Below, piece after piece: positions 32,016 to 43,692 of a stretch of 64,000 nt of DNA. Below the pieces are notes generated by a model. It did not search any database and was not told the DNA's origin. It was given only the letters and a program-made list of their open reading frames with translations. The stretch comes from Proales similis (lineage: Eukaryota > Rotifera > Eurotatoria > Ploima > Proalidae): NCBI GenBank assembly GCA_019059635.1, contig JAGVRJ010000001.1, positions 558,001 to 622,000 on the forward strand. The letters run 5' to 3'. The position numbers were made by a program, and so were the translations under genes. Within the stretch, counting starts at the first letter, position 1; each line of letters begins with the position of its first letter.

Positions 32016-35000
32016 ATGGAACGGTGGGCAATAACGTTGGAGGAGCGGACGAAGCATGACGCATCGTTTGCCTCGTTGGCACCTCCCAACACAACGCATC
32101 TAAGCGGAAATCAAGCCAGGCCATTTTTCCTGCTCTCTGGACTTCCAACGCCGGTTCTGGCCCAGATTTGGAATCTAGCCGACATAGGCAAAGATGGCCT
32201 CCTCGACAGAAAAGAGTTCAGCATCGCCTGCTTTCTTATTAAACGCGTGTTGACCAGTCCTCAAAAAGAAGCTGTTCTGCCCGCCACGCTTCCTCCTTCT
32301 CTTCTGATCGAGCCAGCATCCACTCCTCCCGCCGCAGCCACATTGCCCCTATTAGGCGCAGGATTTCCTATTAGTCCCGTTACTTCATCCGTGCACAGTT
32401 CTGCCTCACCTCCGAGCTTAATGGCTGGCAACAAGCCCACCTCGGGTCCTTTACCTTTTTCCAACTCACCAATCCAACCTGCAACTCTGGTTTCTCCGCC
32501 TCGTCCTACTAGCACGTAAGTCAGAATCGATTTCACACAAGCACTGCATGTGCCCATTATTAAACTGAAATCGCCTGTGCAGGGCATTCTCTCTTACATC
32601 TATACCGGAAGAGTCGTTCTCTAAATATTCACAAATGTTCCGAGCGAACGACTCGACCATGAGTGGATATTTGGATCCAATTATAGCCAAGAATCTTCTC
32701 CTCCAATCAGGTTTGGCAGCAACCATTCTAGCTCACATTTGGTAAGTTATCCAACTTCGAATCAGCCAGCCGAGTTTTAAAAAACCAAATTTCTGAAGGA
32801 ATTTGGCCGATTACGACAAAGACGGACGACTTTCCTTGCAAGAGTTTATAATTGCAATGCACCTGTGCGAGGCGGCCAAACGAGGACAACAAATGCCAGC
32901 TGTGCTGCCCGAAGAGCTCAATCCAAGCAAAATCAGCCAGGCGCTGAACAATGATCCGCAAATGAGGATGATGTCGTTCGAAGATAAGAGGCGCGAGAAT
33001 TTCGACCGCGGCAATGCAGTTCTCGAAGCCAAGCGTCAAGCGCTGCGCGAACAAGAAGAACGAGAAAAACGCGAGAGAGAAGAGAAAGAGCGGATGGAAC
33101 AAGAGCGAAGGCAGCGCATTCGTCAGGAGCAAGAGCAGAGGCGTTTGGCCGAGTTAGAGCGCAAATTTCAACTGCAGCGGCAAATGGAAATGAAGCAAGA
33201 AGAGGAGCGTCGTAAAGCGATGGAGCAAAGAGAGGCAGCCAAAAACGAGCTCATCCGGCAACAAAGAGTCGAGTGGGAACGGAAGAAGCAGCAAGAGCTC
33301 GAAAAGCTAAAGCTTCAGCTTCAGGATCAGTTGGGCACTTTGAGAAGCAAAGATAAAGACCTCGAATTTGAGCTCCGACAGCTGGTAATTGCAAATTTGC
33401 AAACATTTTCATTTTTGTCTCATTTGACATTTGAAACAAAAAAAAAAACACAGAATGAGAAAATCGACTCATACAAATCTAAAATAACCGACTCGCAATC
33501 GACCCTGTCCGAGTTGAATAGCAAGCTGGAAATAACCAAGGCGAGCTACATGACAAAGCGAAGCGAGGTGGCAAACTTGGAAATGGCTCTTAAAGAATAT
33601 CAGCGAAAACTGGCGGCTGTCGCGCAAGAGAAGTACCTGGCAAACGAAAAACTTAAAAGCCTGAAGCAAGAAGGAGCGGTGAACGGAGAGAAGAACTCTG
33701 CCGAAGTGCTTCAAAAGGGCCAGGAGGTGGAGAATTACAACAAGACCATCAACGAGCTTGAGGTTCAAATACGTCAGACAAGCGAGAAACTAGACGCTTC
33801 GTTGAAAGCGATCGGAAGCAAAAAGAGCGAGTTCGCAAGCGTGCAGCAAAACAGTTTGAAAATTGAGGATCTTATAAACTTGCTTGACGGCAAAGAGACA
33901 ACTCCACAAAAGCCCCAAAACTTCAAAGTCTCGCAGTCGATGGGATCTATTAGGCCAGACACTCCGAAAGAGAATTATGACGCATTCCGAGATGAAATAG
34001 CCAAGCTGCAAGGATCAAGCCAGTCGCAACCCACGAGCCAGTTCACATCGCCGACTCCATTCCAAGACTCGGCCAGCTTGGACTGGTCCAAAGCATTTGA
34101 GAGCCTAAATACCAAGCCGGCCAATGACCCGTTCGCCAACATTGATACCATCAGCCAACTTGACCCATTCGAGACCAGACCCACAGACGACTCGTTCAGA
34201 ATGCCAAAAAGTATGTCGGCTGATAACAGCGCGTCCCTATCTGAATGGGCCGCCTTTTCCGCCATAAACACTCTTCCTAACAGTCCGGCTTGTACTAACC
34301 AAGCCAACCAAGCTTTCGCCAGCGGTAATCTAGCCTACTAATTGATTAAACTAGCCGCACTTGCTTTCTGCTCGATAACGCCAATCTGCTGCTGTAAAAG
34401 CAAATTCTGACTCGAATTAGATATGGACCTGCAGCAGGGAGCAAGTTTCAGCAACCGATCATTGATGAAACTAATTAATTCAAATTTTAACTACGGATCA
34501 ACTCAAGGTTCGCACGCAATGCCCAGCTCATTTTCAGTTCCTTCATTTTCAAGCGGTAAAGGCCAAACTCAAATTTGCGAAGCGAATATTCTCTAATTTC
34601 TAACGAAAGGCAATGCAATGCACCTATCTGCAAACGCAATCAAGTATCAGGCGGTCTATGAGTTTCAAGCCACTCGAGAAGACGAACTTTCGCTTGCGGT
34701 CGGCGATCTCATCAACGTAATGTCCATCTTGATCTCCATTCAAGCCGAATGGATTGTCAATCTTAAAAAAAAAAAACTAGGTCAATCTTTCAATGCAAAC
34801 AGATCAAGGATGGCTCTGGGGCGAATGCAACGGTCGTACAGGCTTGTTTCCTGAGAACTTTGCTGCGCCGATTGACTCGTAAGACAAACCAAATATTGAA
34901 AAATTTTTTAAAATCAAGTTTGAGTTATTCAGATCGGCACACGGAAATTTACTTCCCACTGATCGAATGGGCATTGCGATCGGCGACTTTTTCGGCATTA

Positions 35001-38000
35001 AGCCTGAACATTTGACAGTGACTCAGGGAGAAAAGTTAATTTTACACGAGCAGAAAGATTTGTGGTGGAGAGCGACTGCCAAAGGCCGAGTGAGCTTTTG
35101 CTTTTTGATTTCGGTCTAAGTGTCGACTGACCAACGTTGTGTCTCACTGTAGAGCGGCTGGTGTCCAGATCATGTTGTTCAGTTTGTTAAAAGTGAATCC
35201 TCAAGCGCGTCGATGCAGCCTTTGAGTGTTCAAACCACCAGTCAAGCTTTCCCGATGGGCCACTCGCCCTCTGTTCAAAGCATTTCTTCGCAGATTATGT
35301 AAGCACTCTCATCGGCCTCATTTCCAAATTTATCAGGTTTCAATTCAAATTTTTTCGGCATCTCGCTTTCAACAGAAGCATTGAACCAAACAAAAACAGT
35401 AAGTTTATGAACCACCAAATGTAGAAAGTCGATTTGAATTCAAAATGCTTAATCAATCAAAGATTACGTGCTCACCATATATCCGTTTGAATCGAGCGAG
35501 CAGGGTGATTTGGCCTTCAAGGAATTTGAGATAATCAAAGTAACAGAAAAGAACGAGGAATGGCTGACGGGTCTGGTGGTTCCGAACAAAGGAGAGCCAG
35601 TCCAGCGAACGGGCATATTTCCGGCTAATTTCGCCATCAAATTTCATTTGCCTATTTCGTACATCGGCAAATACAACATTTGCATGCCCGTTCAAAAGTT
35701 TCAGGCCAGCAGCTCGACCGAACTCACACTCGATCCAGAGCAAGGTCAGATAATCGCCATAAAAAAACTGTCACCGGACGGCAACTTTGCGTTCGGAGAG
35801 TATAGAACGGTGAGAACCGCTGCGCCGTGCTGTTCGTACCTTTTTTGGTTATGAAAGTTTTTGGCAAAAGGCCACCGGACCGGCTATAAAAGGATGGTTC
35901 CCAATTAGCTCGGCTACAACTGTGATTGATGCCAACAGAGCTCCACTCGAGCCTGTAAGTTGAACAAGGACGCATTTGCTCAGACGCGACTCTTCTACTA
36001 AACGTTAAACAACTTTAGGATGAATCGAGAGGCAATGAATCCTTGACTCATTCGCCCTCGTTTTCGCCCACCAGTCCGGCTACTCAAATGAACAATCCTT
36101 CATTGAAAACTGCTGAGCCAGCAAGTAATTGAATGCCTGTTTGAATGAAGTTGTCGCATTTTGCTTGAATATGCAACTAAAAAAGACTCTACTCCGAATA
36201 TGACGAACGTAAAAGCGGAAGATAGCGTGTCTGATAAGAACGTTATCGATCAAGTGATTGCCCTCTACGACTTCAAAACCGAGACGCCGGGCACTCTTGG
36301 ATTCCCCAAAGACGCGCACATAAGAATACTGGAGAAATCAGGCGACTGGTGGCTTGGCGAGTTTGAAGGAAACATTGGCCTCCTGCCTTACAACTACGTG
36401 AGGTCAATTCAAAAAGGTATTACAGTTTCTGTGTCTTGTTTTCAAGGCGCTTCGCCTATTTTTTGATAGAGGCAAATTAATTAAGACAATGAAGCGGTAG
36501 TCTAGAGAATTTAAATATACCTCGAGTAGAAATAGGATCTAACAGAATTCAAAGTGCAAAAAATAAAACGAATCGGAGAAGAAAATCGTCAGGTTCTGGC
36601 CAGTTAGACTGAGAGAGAATAACTAGATATTTGTATATATGGCAACAATATATATAAACATTGGTCTGCACTTGGTCAGGCGAAACTAAATTATTAAAAT
36701 TTTAAGAGTAGGAAGACTGAACGGCCGAATAATATTTGGCCAAGTTTGAGGCTACTCGAAAACGGGATGGCTGAACGCACACAATCGTTAATGCAATCAA
36801 TTACGCGAGCGCGACCAAACTTAACCATTTGACGAAGAATTTTCGAAATAAACACTTATCTTCAATGAATGATTATTATGTTGCATGACGTCAGAGAGAA
36901 ATGGGTGTCGTCGTTCGTGGACGGCGGGCTTCAGTTTAGCAAGAAGCACAAACAATGTTATTTCAAGCATGAAATTTATCAACTTTATTCATTATGCTTG
37001 ACCTGGTTGTTGGCATGGCCTTTTCGAGGTTTTCAATTCAAACAGATTATTATAACCGCTTGTGTTATTATTTATACTTTTCTTTCTTCGTTTCTTTTTT
37101 TTTACTTATTAATCCGCTTGCTACTGAATTAATCAAATATAAATCTAAATGCGGAGTAATTTTAAAGCTTACGGCCAGTAAAACTCAAGACGAAGAAGAT
37201 CGTTGTATGACGCTTAATGAAAATTTTTTTTTAACCAATGCCCTCCCTCAGTTTTCCTTCGCTGCTTCGTTCAAATCGAGAAAGTTGTGATTGTTTCCTC
37301 TTGATAAAGATTCGACGGAAGCGATTTATATGAACATAGATTCGAACCTGGGCAACGGTGGAGAGCAACCAACGATGCCGAAATCGATACCGTCCCTTTC
37401 TGGCGAGAACGAGCTTAAAATCGATGATAATAATAATAATCTGACGGTAAAAAGGTAAACGAACGTTTTCAATGTACTTTCAGTTTGAGCCGTTTCAAAC
37501 TCGGACAATTATCTTAAGAGGCAAACTGATCGCCGAAATTCTGCAGACCGAGCAGTTCTACTTGAATAATCTGAACAGAATTAAAGAAGTGAGTGACTAA
37601 AATGATGGCGAGTGAGCAGCTTGAAATTAAACGATTGAAAAGCTTTGCGCGAGCTTGTTTGAGCATAGCCAGTACAGTCAGATCAGCGAAATTGTTTCAT
37701 TCAGGACACAGTTGGACAATGTTATAAAATGCAATTCGGACCTCTTGAAGTTGTTTGAATTTTAAAATTCTTCGAAGGTTTCTTTTAATCTTCTTTTGAT
37801 CTCTAGTTCAATGCATGAGAGAAACGGCCGAAATGAGCTGGACAAGGAGATTTCGCAAATTTTCATGTCAATAGTAAATATCACAGAAATCACGTGCAAA
37901 TGCCCCAATTACCTGAGCGCTTTTTCTCAGATGAATGAATTCCGAGTCTATGGCCATTATCTGAAATCCAAGCTAGCATTCGAGCGCCTATTGGACGAGT

Positions 38001-39573
38001 ACGCAAATCAGGATTTCATACGAAAATTTCATGTAGGTGTTTGTCTATCCCCTGAGCGTTGAAACAAGAAAGACCTTTTGGTTTCAGGACTCGCTCGGCA
38101 AACAAGAGGGCTTGTTTGGCTTGAAGAAACTCATGCTGTCGCCCATGCAAAGGCTCACTCAGTACAGACTTCTTATCGAGAAAGTAAGAGCTGTGTAGTA
38201 AATCGAATGAACGTTTAGAGCCAAGCTGAGCTTTTAATAGATGCTGAAATATTCCGGCGGAGATGAACTGGAACGCAGAAATCTTGAAGAAACTTGTGAG
38301 CGCTTAAAAAGCCTAATCGAAATTGTGAACGAGGAGGTGGGCAAAAGTGAGGAATTCACCAAGCTCGAATGGCTGGATAATCACGTGAACACGAAAAACC
38401 TGGTAAGGCTCGAATCGAATACTTTGGCCTAAAGTTCGCGCCTCTTCATTAAATCAACAAAAAGCCGTTCAAGTTCATGTCAAAGACGAATCTTGGCATC
38501 CGAAGAGAATTGGTCTATTACGGAGTTCTAGTTAAGGTACATCTGAGCTCAGTTGCATTTGTTAGCCAACTGGTTTACAGCGACCGTTCAAAACAAAGGA
38601 AAGCGGAAAAGAGCTGTTTGCGCTTCTATTCAACGACTGTCTTCTCTTTTTGGAAGGAGCCGAAAGTCATTTCACGAGTATCTTCAGGCCAACAAAACAA
38701 GGCCGCATTCTTTCGATTCACAAACAGGCAAGTCGCTGCTCGAATCTGCATTTTTTAGCTCAACTGAAGAAATTTGCTTCTTAGCCGATTCGACTCGACT
38801 TCATCGTGAACGCGTTCATCAAAACCGATTCAGTTGTTGGCGACAACTCCTTCATACTCATATGCTCAAATCAGAAGGAGATCTGCCTCAAATCAGATAA
38901 TCCCGTGATAAGGTGCAACTAGTTTAGTGTCGAAGCTTTTTACTGTTTTGCTTAGTCTTTCGTTCGCAGTAAAGAGTGGATCAAACTCATTCAACAAGAG
39001 GCACACACGTTTAGCAAGCGACTGGCCTCCATAAACAATCCAGGTAGGTTCTTAAATAAGTCAACTGACAGCTTCTGCCTCTATAAACAAGTGTCAACAA
39101 GGCATCCCATCTCATAAAACTCCGGTCGGCAGTCTATTTCTTATGATCATGGAGGCGCAAGATCTCTTACTCGAGTCGGCAGAGCGAAGTAAATGATCAC
39201 GATTGGCAAGCTTTGAAACGAGTTGAAATAAAAAGGTTTCAAAGGTCTTTACGCCGAGGCAGTTCTTTCAGGGCAACGATTCTCCACTCACACGCTGAGC
39301 TCGGCCAATCCAAAGTGGTCGACTACAGTTCAATTTCAAGTGTTCAGTTTGGACTCGGACGTTCTTCACGTTTGTTTGTACGACCGGCGTCTCTTCTCGC
39401 CAAATATATTCCTCGGCCGAGTCGAAATAAAAATGAGCAATCTTTACCAAGAGCAAATCAAAAAGACCGTGCGAACTTCAAATCAGCCCATAATTCGAAT
39501 GATTCGCATGTCGGGCGTCACAAGTGGCCGAGTGATGCTCAAGATGCGACTGAATTTATTAAAAGAGAATTAG
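32016..39573 (+). CDS. ITSN: Intersectin, long form (EH-EH-coiled coil-5 SH3-DH-PH-C2)
   Basis: Intersectin scaffolds clathrin endocytosis and synaptic vesicle recycling; the long form also activates Cdc42. EH1 (32016-32260) begins ERWAITLEERTKHDASF and EH2 (32583-32920) contains IWNLADYDKDGRLSLQEFI; both keep EF-hand loops. A Glu/Arg/Gln-rich coiled coil spans 33000-33900. Five SH3 domains follow: A (34640-34880, AIKYQAVYEFQATREDELSL), B (34935-35190, degenerate, no ALYDY), C (35464-35645), D (35665-35950, degenerate) and E (36230-36415, IALYDFKTETPGTLGF). The DH domain (37355-38400) includes KLMLSPMQRLTQYRLLIEKM. PH (38535-39030) has a GC-AG intron. C2 ends at 39573 (LYDRRLFSPNIFLGRVEI). 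The DH part is joined through an 890-bp intron in matching phase. Confidence 0.9.
36417..37309 (+). other. Long intersectin intron between SH3-E and DH
   Basis: The exon encoding SH3-E ends at a GTATTA donor near 36417; the next exon starts near 37310 with matching phase. If the intron is retained, the frame adds 16 residues and stops at 36466. AATAAA motifs near 36561 and 36846 could terminate such a transcript. Confidence 0.6.
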
Positions 39574-40086
39574 CCGACATGCAACCGTCCAGTGACTCAG
39601 GCCAAATCATCTGAGAATGACCTACTCATGAGCATTCAGCTAGAATGCACTGTACTCAGAATTGTGAACGCCACTAGTTTACATTAAGTCTCAACAAAAC
39701 GCAACTTATCAAGTTTGATTGTTTTTGGTTTTCTTTATTTCAACAAAGACAGTCTGGTCTTTTGAACTAGTCCGTAATAATAATTTTCTGTTTGATTTAA
39801 TTAACAATTGAAATGATTTTTATTTTTGTTTAATCTAAGATAACCAAAGAAGCAAAATTGATAAGAAGAAATTTGAATTAATCCAGACCTGTGTGTGTCT
39901 AAATGAAACTTTGAATTGTTATAAAACATTGCTGATTCCATGGCCAGCCGGTTAGAGGGCAGATAACACTGACTGGCAATTTCAGGGGCTTGCTTGCTTA
40001 AGAGAGGGATTGCTGAAACACTTTGAATTTCTGACGTAAGCGCACACATCGTTGAGAACAAGTTGAGAGTAGATGCTAGTGTGCTC
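39574..40086. other. Convergent 3' region of intersectin and cyclin B
   Basis: About 510 bp, AT-rich, presumed 3' UTRs. A 192-codon minus-strand frame overlapping cyclin B's last exon is a shadow. Confidence 0.6.
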
Positions 40087-41671
40087 TTAGACATGAGCGA
40101 GCTCCTTAATTCGATCCGAACTGAGCTCAGGCAGTAGGCTAATGCGTAAGAACTTGGGCGTGCTGTACTTGCTGTTGACGGCTCTATACTTGTAGCTTGA
40201 GTCAGAGGCTCGCAGCACCAGTCTGGCCAGGAGACGAACGCCCGGAGCGAGCTGCTCTCTTGTGTAAGTGCTGTAATGCTCCAGAGTCCTTGACCATGGT
40301 TCATTCGGATTGAGCATATAAAATGACAGACACAAGGCACTGGCAGCCAAGTAGGAGGGATCCAGGCTGGCGAACTCAACGTCGTGCAGGCTCAGCTCCA
40401 TGAAGAATTTGGCCAGCACATGTTCTTTTGACTCAGCCTATTGTTAGAAACAAACAAAGTTAGTCGCAATCGTCGAAATGAAACTTAGACCGGGCTTGTA
40501 AGACTTTTCAAAAAGCGTTCAGATTGAACTCGTTTCGAACGCTGTGAAGCGCAAGTCTTGCTAGATTAGTTTACGATAATCAAAACCACAATGGAACTGA
40601 ATGACGTGATCAGTCTAACAACAATCGGCCATTCCAGAGCGGGGAACGATTATCGTGCAATAAAAATGAAAAGTGGCCACTTACGCATCCGGCCTTGGAG
40701 AAACGACGCAAAAAGTGCAAAGGCAGCGGCTTGGCGAGCAGGAAGCCCAGCGTCTTGAGAATGCTTATTTCCATTTGTCTGATCTCGCTCTTGGTGTACG
40801 TGTTGTCCGTCATGTAGACAAAGTCGTCGATGGCAGGCACGTACATCTCTTCGTACTTGCAGGCAACCAGCATGGCTGTGACACCGACCAGTTGAAGTTG
40901 AGATTTGGCCACATTCTGCGACTGAAGGTAGAGATCGATTATTTGCACACACAAGTAGAGCGTCTCTTGCAGGAGATGAAATTTCAAGTGAACTTGAATC
41001 AGCCAATCGATAAGAACTGAGCGCATCTTGGCAGTCACGATCTTGTTTTCCAGGAAGGTGTTGGAAATTCGGAACTGTTTCTCCATCTGATACAGATATT
41101 TGTAAATATCTTTTACATACTCGGAGGCGAGCAGTGGATTGTCCGAGTCAGCTTCGTCAATGTCCACAATGACCTCGGCGATCGAGCTCTCCATCCGATT
41201 GCACTCATCGGTATCGACCTCTTCTTCCATTATGCAAGTGTTGTTGCCGCCGCCTCCCTCATTTGCCGACTTTAAGTTTTTGGCACCGTAGAACGCGGCC
41301 GTCACTCGATTGCCAATGTCGCCCAGCGCATTTCTGGCGTTCATCAAGGGCATCTGTTGGTTGATTAGAGTGTTTGTGGTCTGCATACAGCCTAGAGGGT
41401 TTCCAGTCGAGCTGGTGGTCACGGTCGTTGATGTGCCAGTGAGCATTTTCGCTTTGATCACTTGATTTTCGTCTCCATTCTGATGGTGACTCAGAACGCT
41501 CATGCCCATTTGTTTGAATGTATGACGAGTAATGTACCGCTCGGTCATTTTTGATGAGATTACGAGTTGGCGCAAAGTTCCACTTGCCCTTTGGCTTGTG
41601 ACTTTGCTCAATGAGAAACAATGGTGGTGTTGCAGTGGCGCAAGCTCACGCTCTTTGTTGGTTCTATTCAA
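40087..41671 (-). CDS. CCNB: G2/mitotic cyclin B
   Basis: Cyclin B activates CDK1 for mitotic entry and is destroyed by the APC/C at anaphase. The N-terminus carries a destruction box, RNALGDIGN, with the canonical RxxLxxIxN spacing. The cyclin box begins EYVKDIYKYLYQMEKQF and continues RSVLIDWLIQVHLKF, LQETLYLCVQIIDLYLQ and QLVGVTAMLVACKYEEMY. Exon 2 (40087-40437) gives the C-terminal fold, AESKEHVLAKFFMELSLHD, ending near KELAHV. Exon 1 (40685-41671) and exon 2 are separated by a 247-bp intron. The start may be the first Met (41671) or the Met at about 41549 (MTERYITRH). The sequence is B1/B2-like rather than B3. Confidence 0.93.
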
Positions 41672-41757
41672 AGCTTAGTGTTTTTTTCTCTTCAACTTTT
41701 GTAACTGACGAGAGCTGAACTAACCGACAGTCAGTCTGGCGATTAACAACAAATGTG

Positions 41758-41762
41758 ATTGG
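41758..41762 (-). promoter_or_regulatory. CCAAT box upstream of cyclin B
   Basis: ATTGG on the plus strand, so CCAAT in the sense of the minus-strand cyclin gene, about 87 bp before its first ATG. Mitotic cyclin promoters are commonly driven by NF-Y through CCAAT boxes. Confidence 0.4.
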
Positions 41763-42247
41763 CTGAATGCGGCTCAATTATGTATTGACGGTGGTCCTTC
41801 ACACCAGTTTGAAATAACGTACCGAGACGAGCGACCGCCGCGTCGTGGGTATAGTAACCGTTGACCGTGCCACATTCTTAGTCTTCGAGCGCTTATCGAA
41901 CACTGACCACTGAACAGACTGGCCTGCGATCTATCCTCCCACCGAAACAATGTCAAGTCCCAAATGCTGCATTTTCAAGCTCAAAACGTTTTAAAGCACA
42001 AATTGAAAACAGAGTTCAGATTTGACTCGGTCGAATCAGACCAAGAGTACAACAACATCGAATGGAAATGAGGCAAGCACGCATTTTTGCTGACGTGGTC
42101 TTTCTAAAAAAAAATTGAACAAGCAACCAACAAAAGGAGCGATCTGTTTACATGCGTTCAACATGTAGAGAGATGCACACAGCGTTGATTGGCTAACTAT
42201 TTGAAAGCCCCCTGTTCAAATCGTTCTACGCCCTCAATCGTTCTCTG

Positions 42248-42255
42248 TATATAAG
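42248..42255 (+). promoter_or_regulatory. TATA box of the FABP gene
   Basis: TATATAAG lies 84 bp before the FABP start codon, preceded by ATTGG (CCAAT inverted) about 60 bp upstream. The spacing fits a short 5' UTR and a strong tissue-specific promoter. Confidence 0.6.
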
Positions 42256-42338
42256 CGGTCGATTGCCAAGAAATGGATAGCTTTAAACTCATTTCAAATC
42301 CAACACACAAACTAGATTTTCCATAAAGAATTTTTAAA

Positions 42339-42808
42339 ATGACTTCAACCATGATCGGCGACTGGAAGCTCGTTTCGAGCGAGAACTTTGAAGAGTTCAT
42401 GAAGGCGTTGGGCGTCGGTTTTGTGATGCGAAAGCTCGGCAGCACCACCAAGCCCAACGTGAAATTGACCCAGAACGGAGACGAGTGGACCCTCACCACC
42501 ACCTCGGCCATCAAGACCCACTCGATCAAGTTCAAGCTGGGCCAAGAGTTCGAAATGGAGACCTTGGACGGCCGAAATGTCAAAGCTGTCTTCAACTTGG
42601 AAGGTGACAAGCTCGTCCAGACTGAGATGGACAAAGACAACAATGTGACTTGCACCATCATCCGTGAGCTTACCGACAACGGAGAGCTCAAGACCGTAAG
42701 TTTGCCTGGCCACCCTTTCCAGCCGAATCGATTAAATGGCATTCGTTCGAATAGACCGCCCGAGCTGGAGGAGTCGAGTCTGTTCGTATCTACCACAAGG
42801 ATCATTAG
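42339..42808 (+). CDS. Cytosolic fatty acid-binding protein
   Basis: FABPs carry long-chain fatty acids in the cytosol. The first exon (42339-42695, 119 residues) shows the family signature at its start (MIGDWKLVSSENFEEFMKALGVGF), then STTKPNVKLTQNGDEWTL, KFKLGQEFEMETLDGR and TIIRELTDNGELKT. The phase-0 donor GTAAGT at 42696 joins a tiny last exon (42755-42808). That exon codes 17 residues, TARAGGVESVRIYHKDH, supplying the carboxylate-binding R-x-Y motif. Total 136 residues, normal for the family. No signal peptide. Reading through the intron would give an unrelated 90-residue tail, so the spliced form is preferred. It is not a tardigrade SAHS protein: that family is secreted and longer. Confidence 0.92.
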
Positions 42809-43692
42809 ATTTACTGAATATTTCGTGCAAATAAATAATCGCAGAGTAAACCAGAGTTCTCTGAGGGCCGAGCGGGAAGTCTGTTTGGGGATTTGGTGGA
42901 TTAGAGGGGCTCGATTGAATGTTAAGATGACGGAGCGAGACGAGGACGCGAGCATTTTTCAACCAACTTGAAGATTTCACTCGTCTTAGTTTTAGTCTTG
43001 TGCCAGGTTTAGTGAAACCGCTCCGATCGGGCGCTTGGGTGTCCACTGGCGGCGATTACTGGGATAGACACAGTCCAAGCTGGGGTTGAAGATAAATTGA
43101 ATTCGTTCGGCGACGGGCGTCGAATTATTCGAGGTTTGTTTTCGAATTTAAATCAAAATGAGCTCTTGTGTTGGTCGGGGTCAATAGGCTCTGGCTCGAA
43201 TATTCAAACTCGATCGTATAAGCTCAAGAAAGTAAAGCGACAAGTTAGACGTGCGAAACTGATTATGCAACTGCAAACAAAGGATTTGTACATGTCGACA
43301 AGGAGAGCTCTCGGACTTTGTTGAAGTGTTTGCACGTTGCTGTTTGTGAAGCGGCGGTGGTAAACAATCACCTGAACCGGGTGGACCCGCCATCGACCTT
43401 ATTTTTGCTATTTTTCGCTGTCGAACCAATAGGAATGCAGCTCGATTGTGTACCGAGTTCGTTTAGGGGCGGCTCAAAGGGGGCGGGCCATTGGACACGA
43501 GTAAACTCTCGAATACAAAGTTCGATTGGACGTAGAGGCCTATACAAAACCAATCACGTGCTATGGCCAGGCAGACAAATCTGCGTCTACATGCATGGCG
43601 CATGCCCGCGCGCTCACCAGGAACAATTTTAGAAACGCATTTCTGATCACAGTAAATCTAAACTCATTCCCCACCCGAATTTTAGAGTAGAA
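42809..43692. other. Lamin upstream region
   Basis: About 880 bp, holding the promoter array described separately. ORFs here have no family resemblance. Confidence 0.5.
43426..43560 (+). promoter_or_regulatory. CCAAT-box array with GC boxes and E-box (lamin promoter)
   Basis: Four CCAAT boxes, two direct (43426-43430, 43550-43554) and two inverted (43490-43494, 43525-43529), lie in 135 bp. GGGCGG GC boxes fall at about 43467 and 43482, and a CACGTG E-box abuts the last CCAAT (43555-43560). The cluster ends 130 bp before the lamin ATG. Confidence 0.65.

Larger units (their letters stand above)
41672..42338. other. Divergent promoter region cyclin B / FABP
   Basis: About 670 bp with a CCAAT box near each gene (41758 and about 42186) and a TATA box at 42248. 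No ORF of note. Confidence 0.5.

Noticed and set aside
39801-40379. 192-codon minus-strand frame overlapping cyclin B exon 2
   Set aside because: Different frame from the conserved cyclin C-terminal fold, which stops at 40087.
42339-42808. Tardigrade secretory heat-soluble (SAHS) protein
   Set aside because: No signal peptide, normal cytosolic FABP length and motifs.
42339-42971. A 210-residue reading of the FABP gene through its donor
   Set aside because: Splicing at the GTAAGT donor to the 17-codon exon restores the R-x-Y motif and normal length; the read-through tail has no family character.
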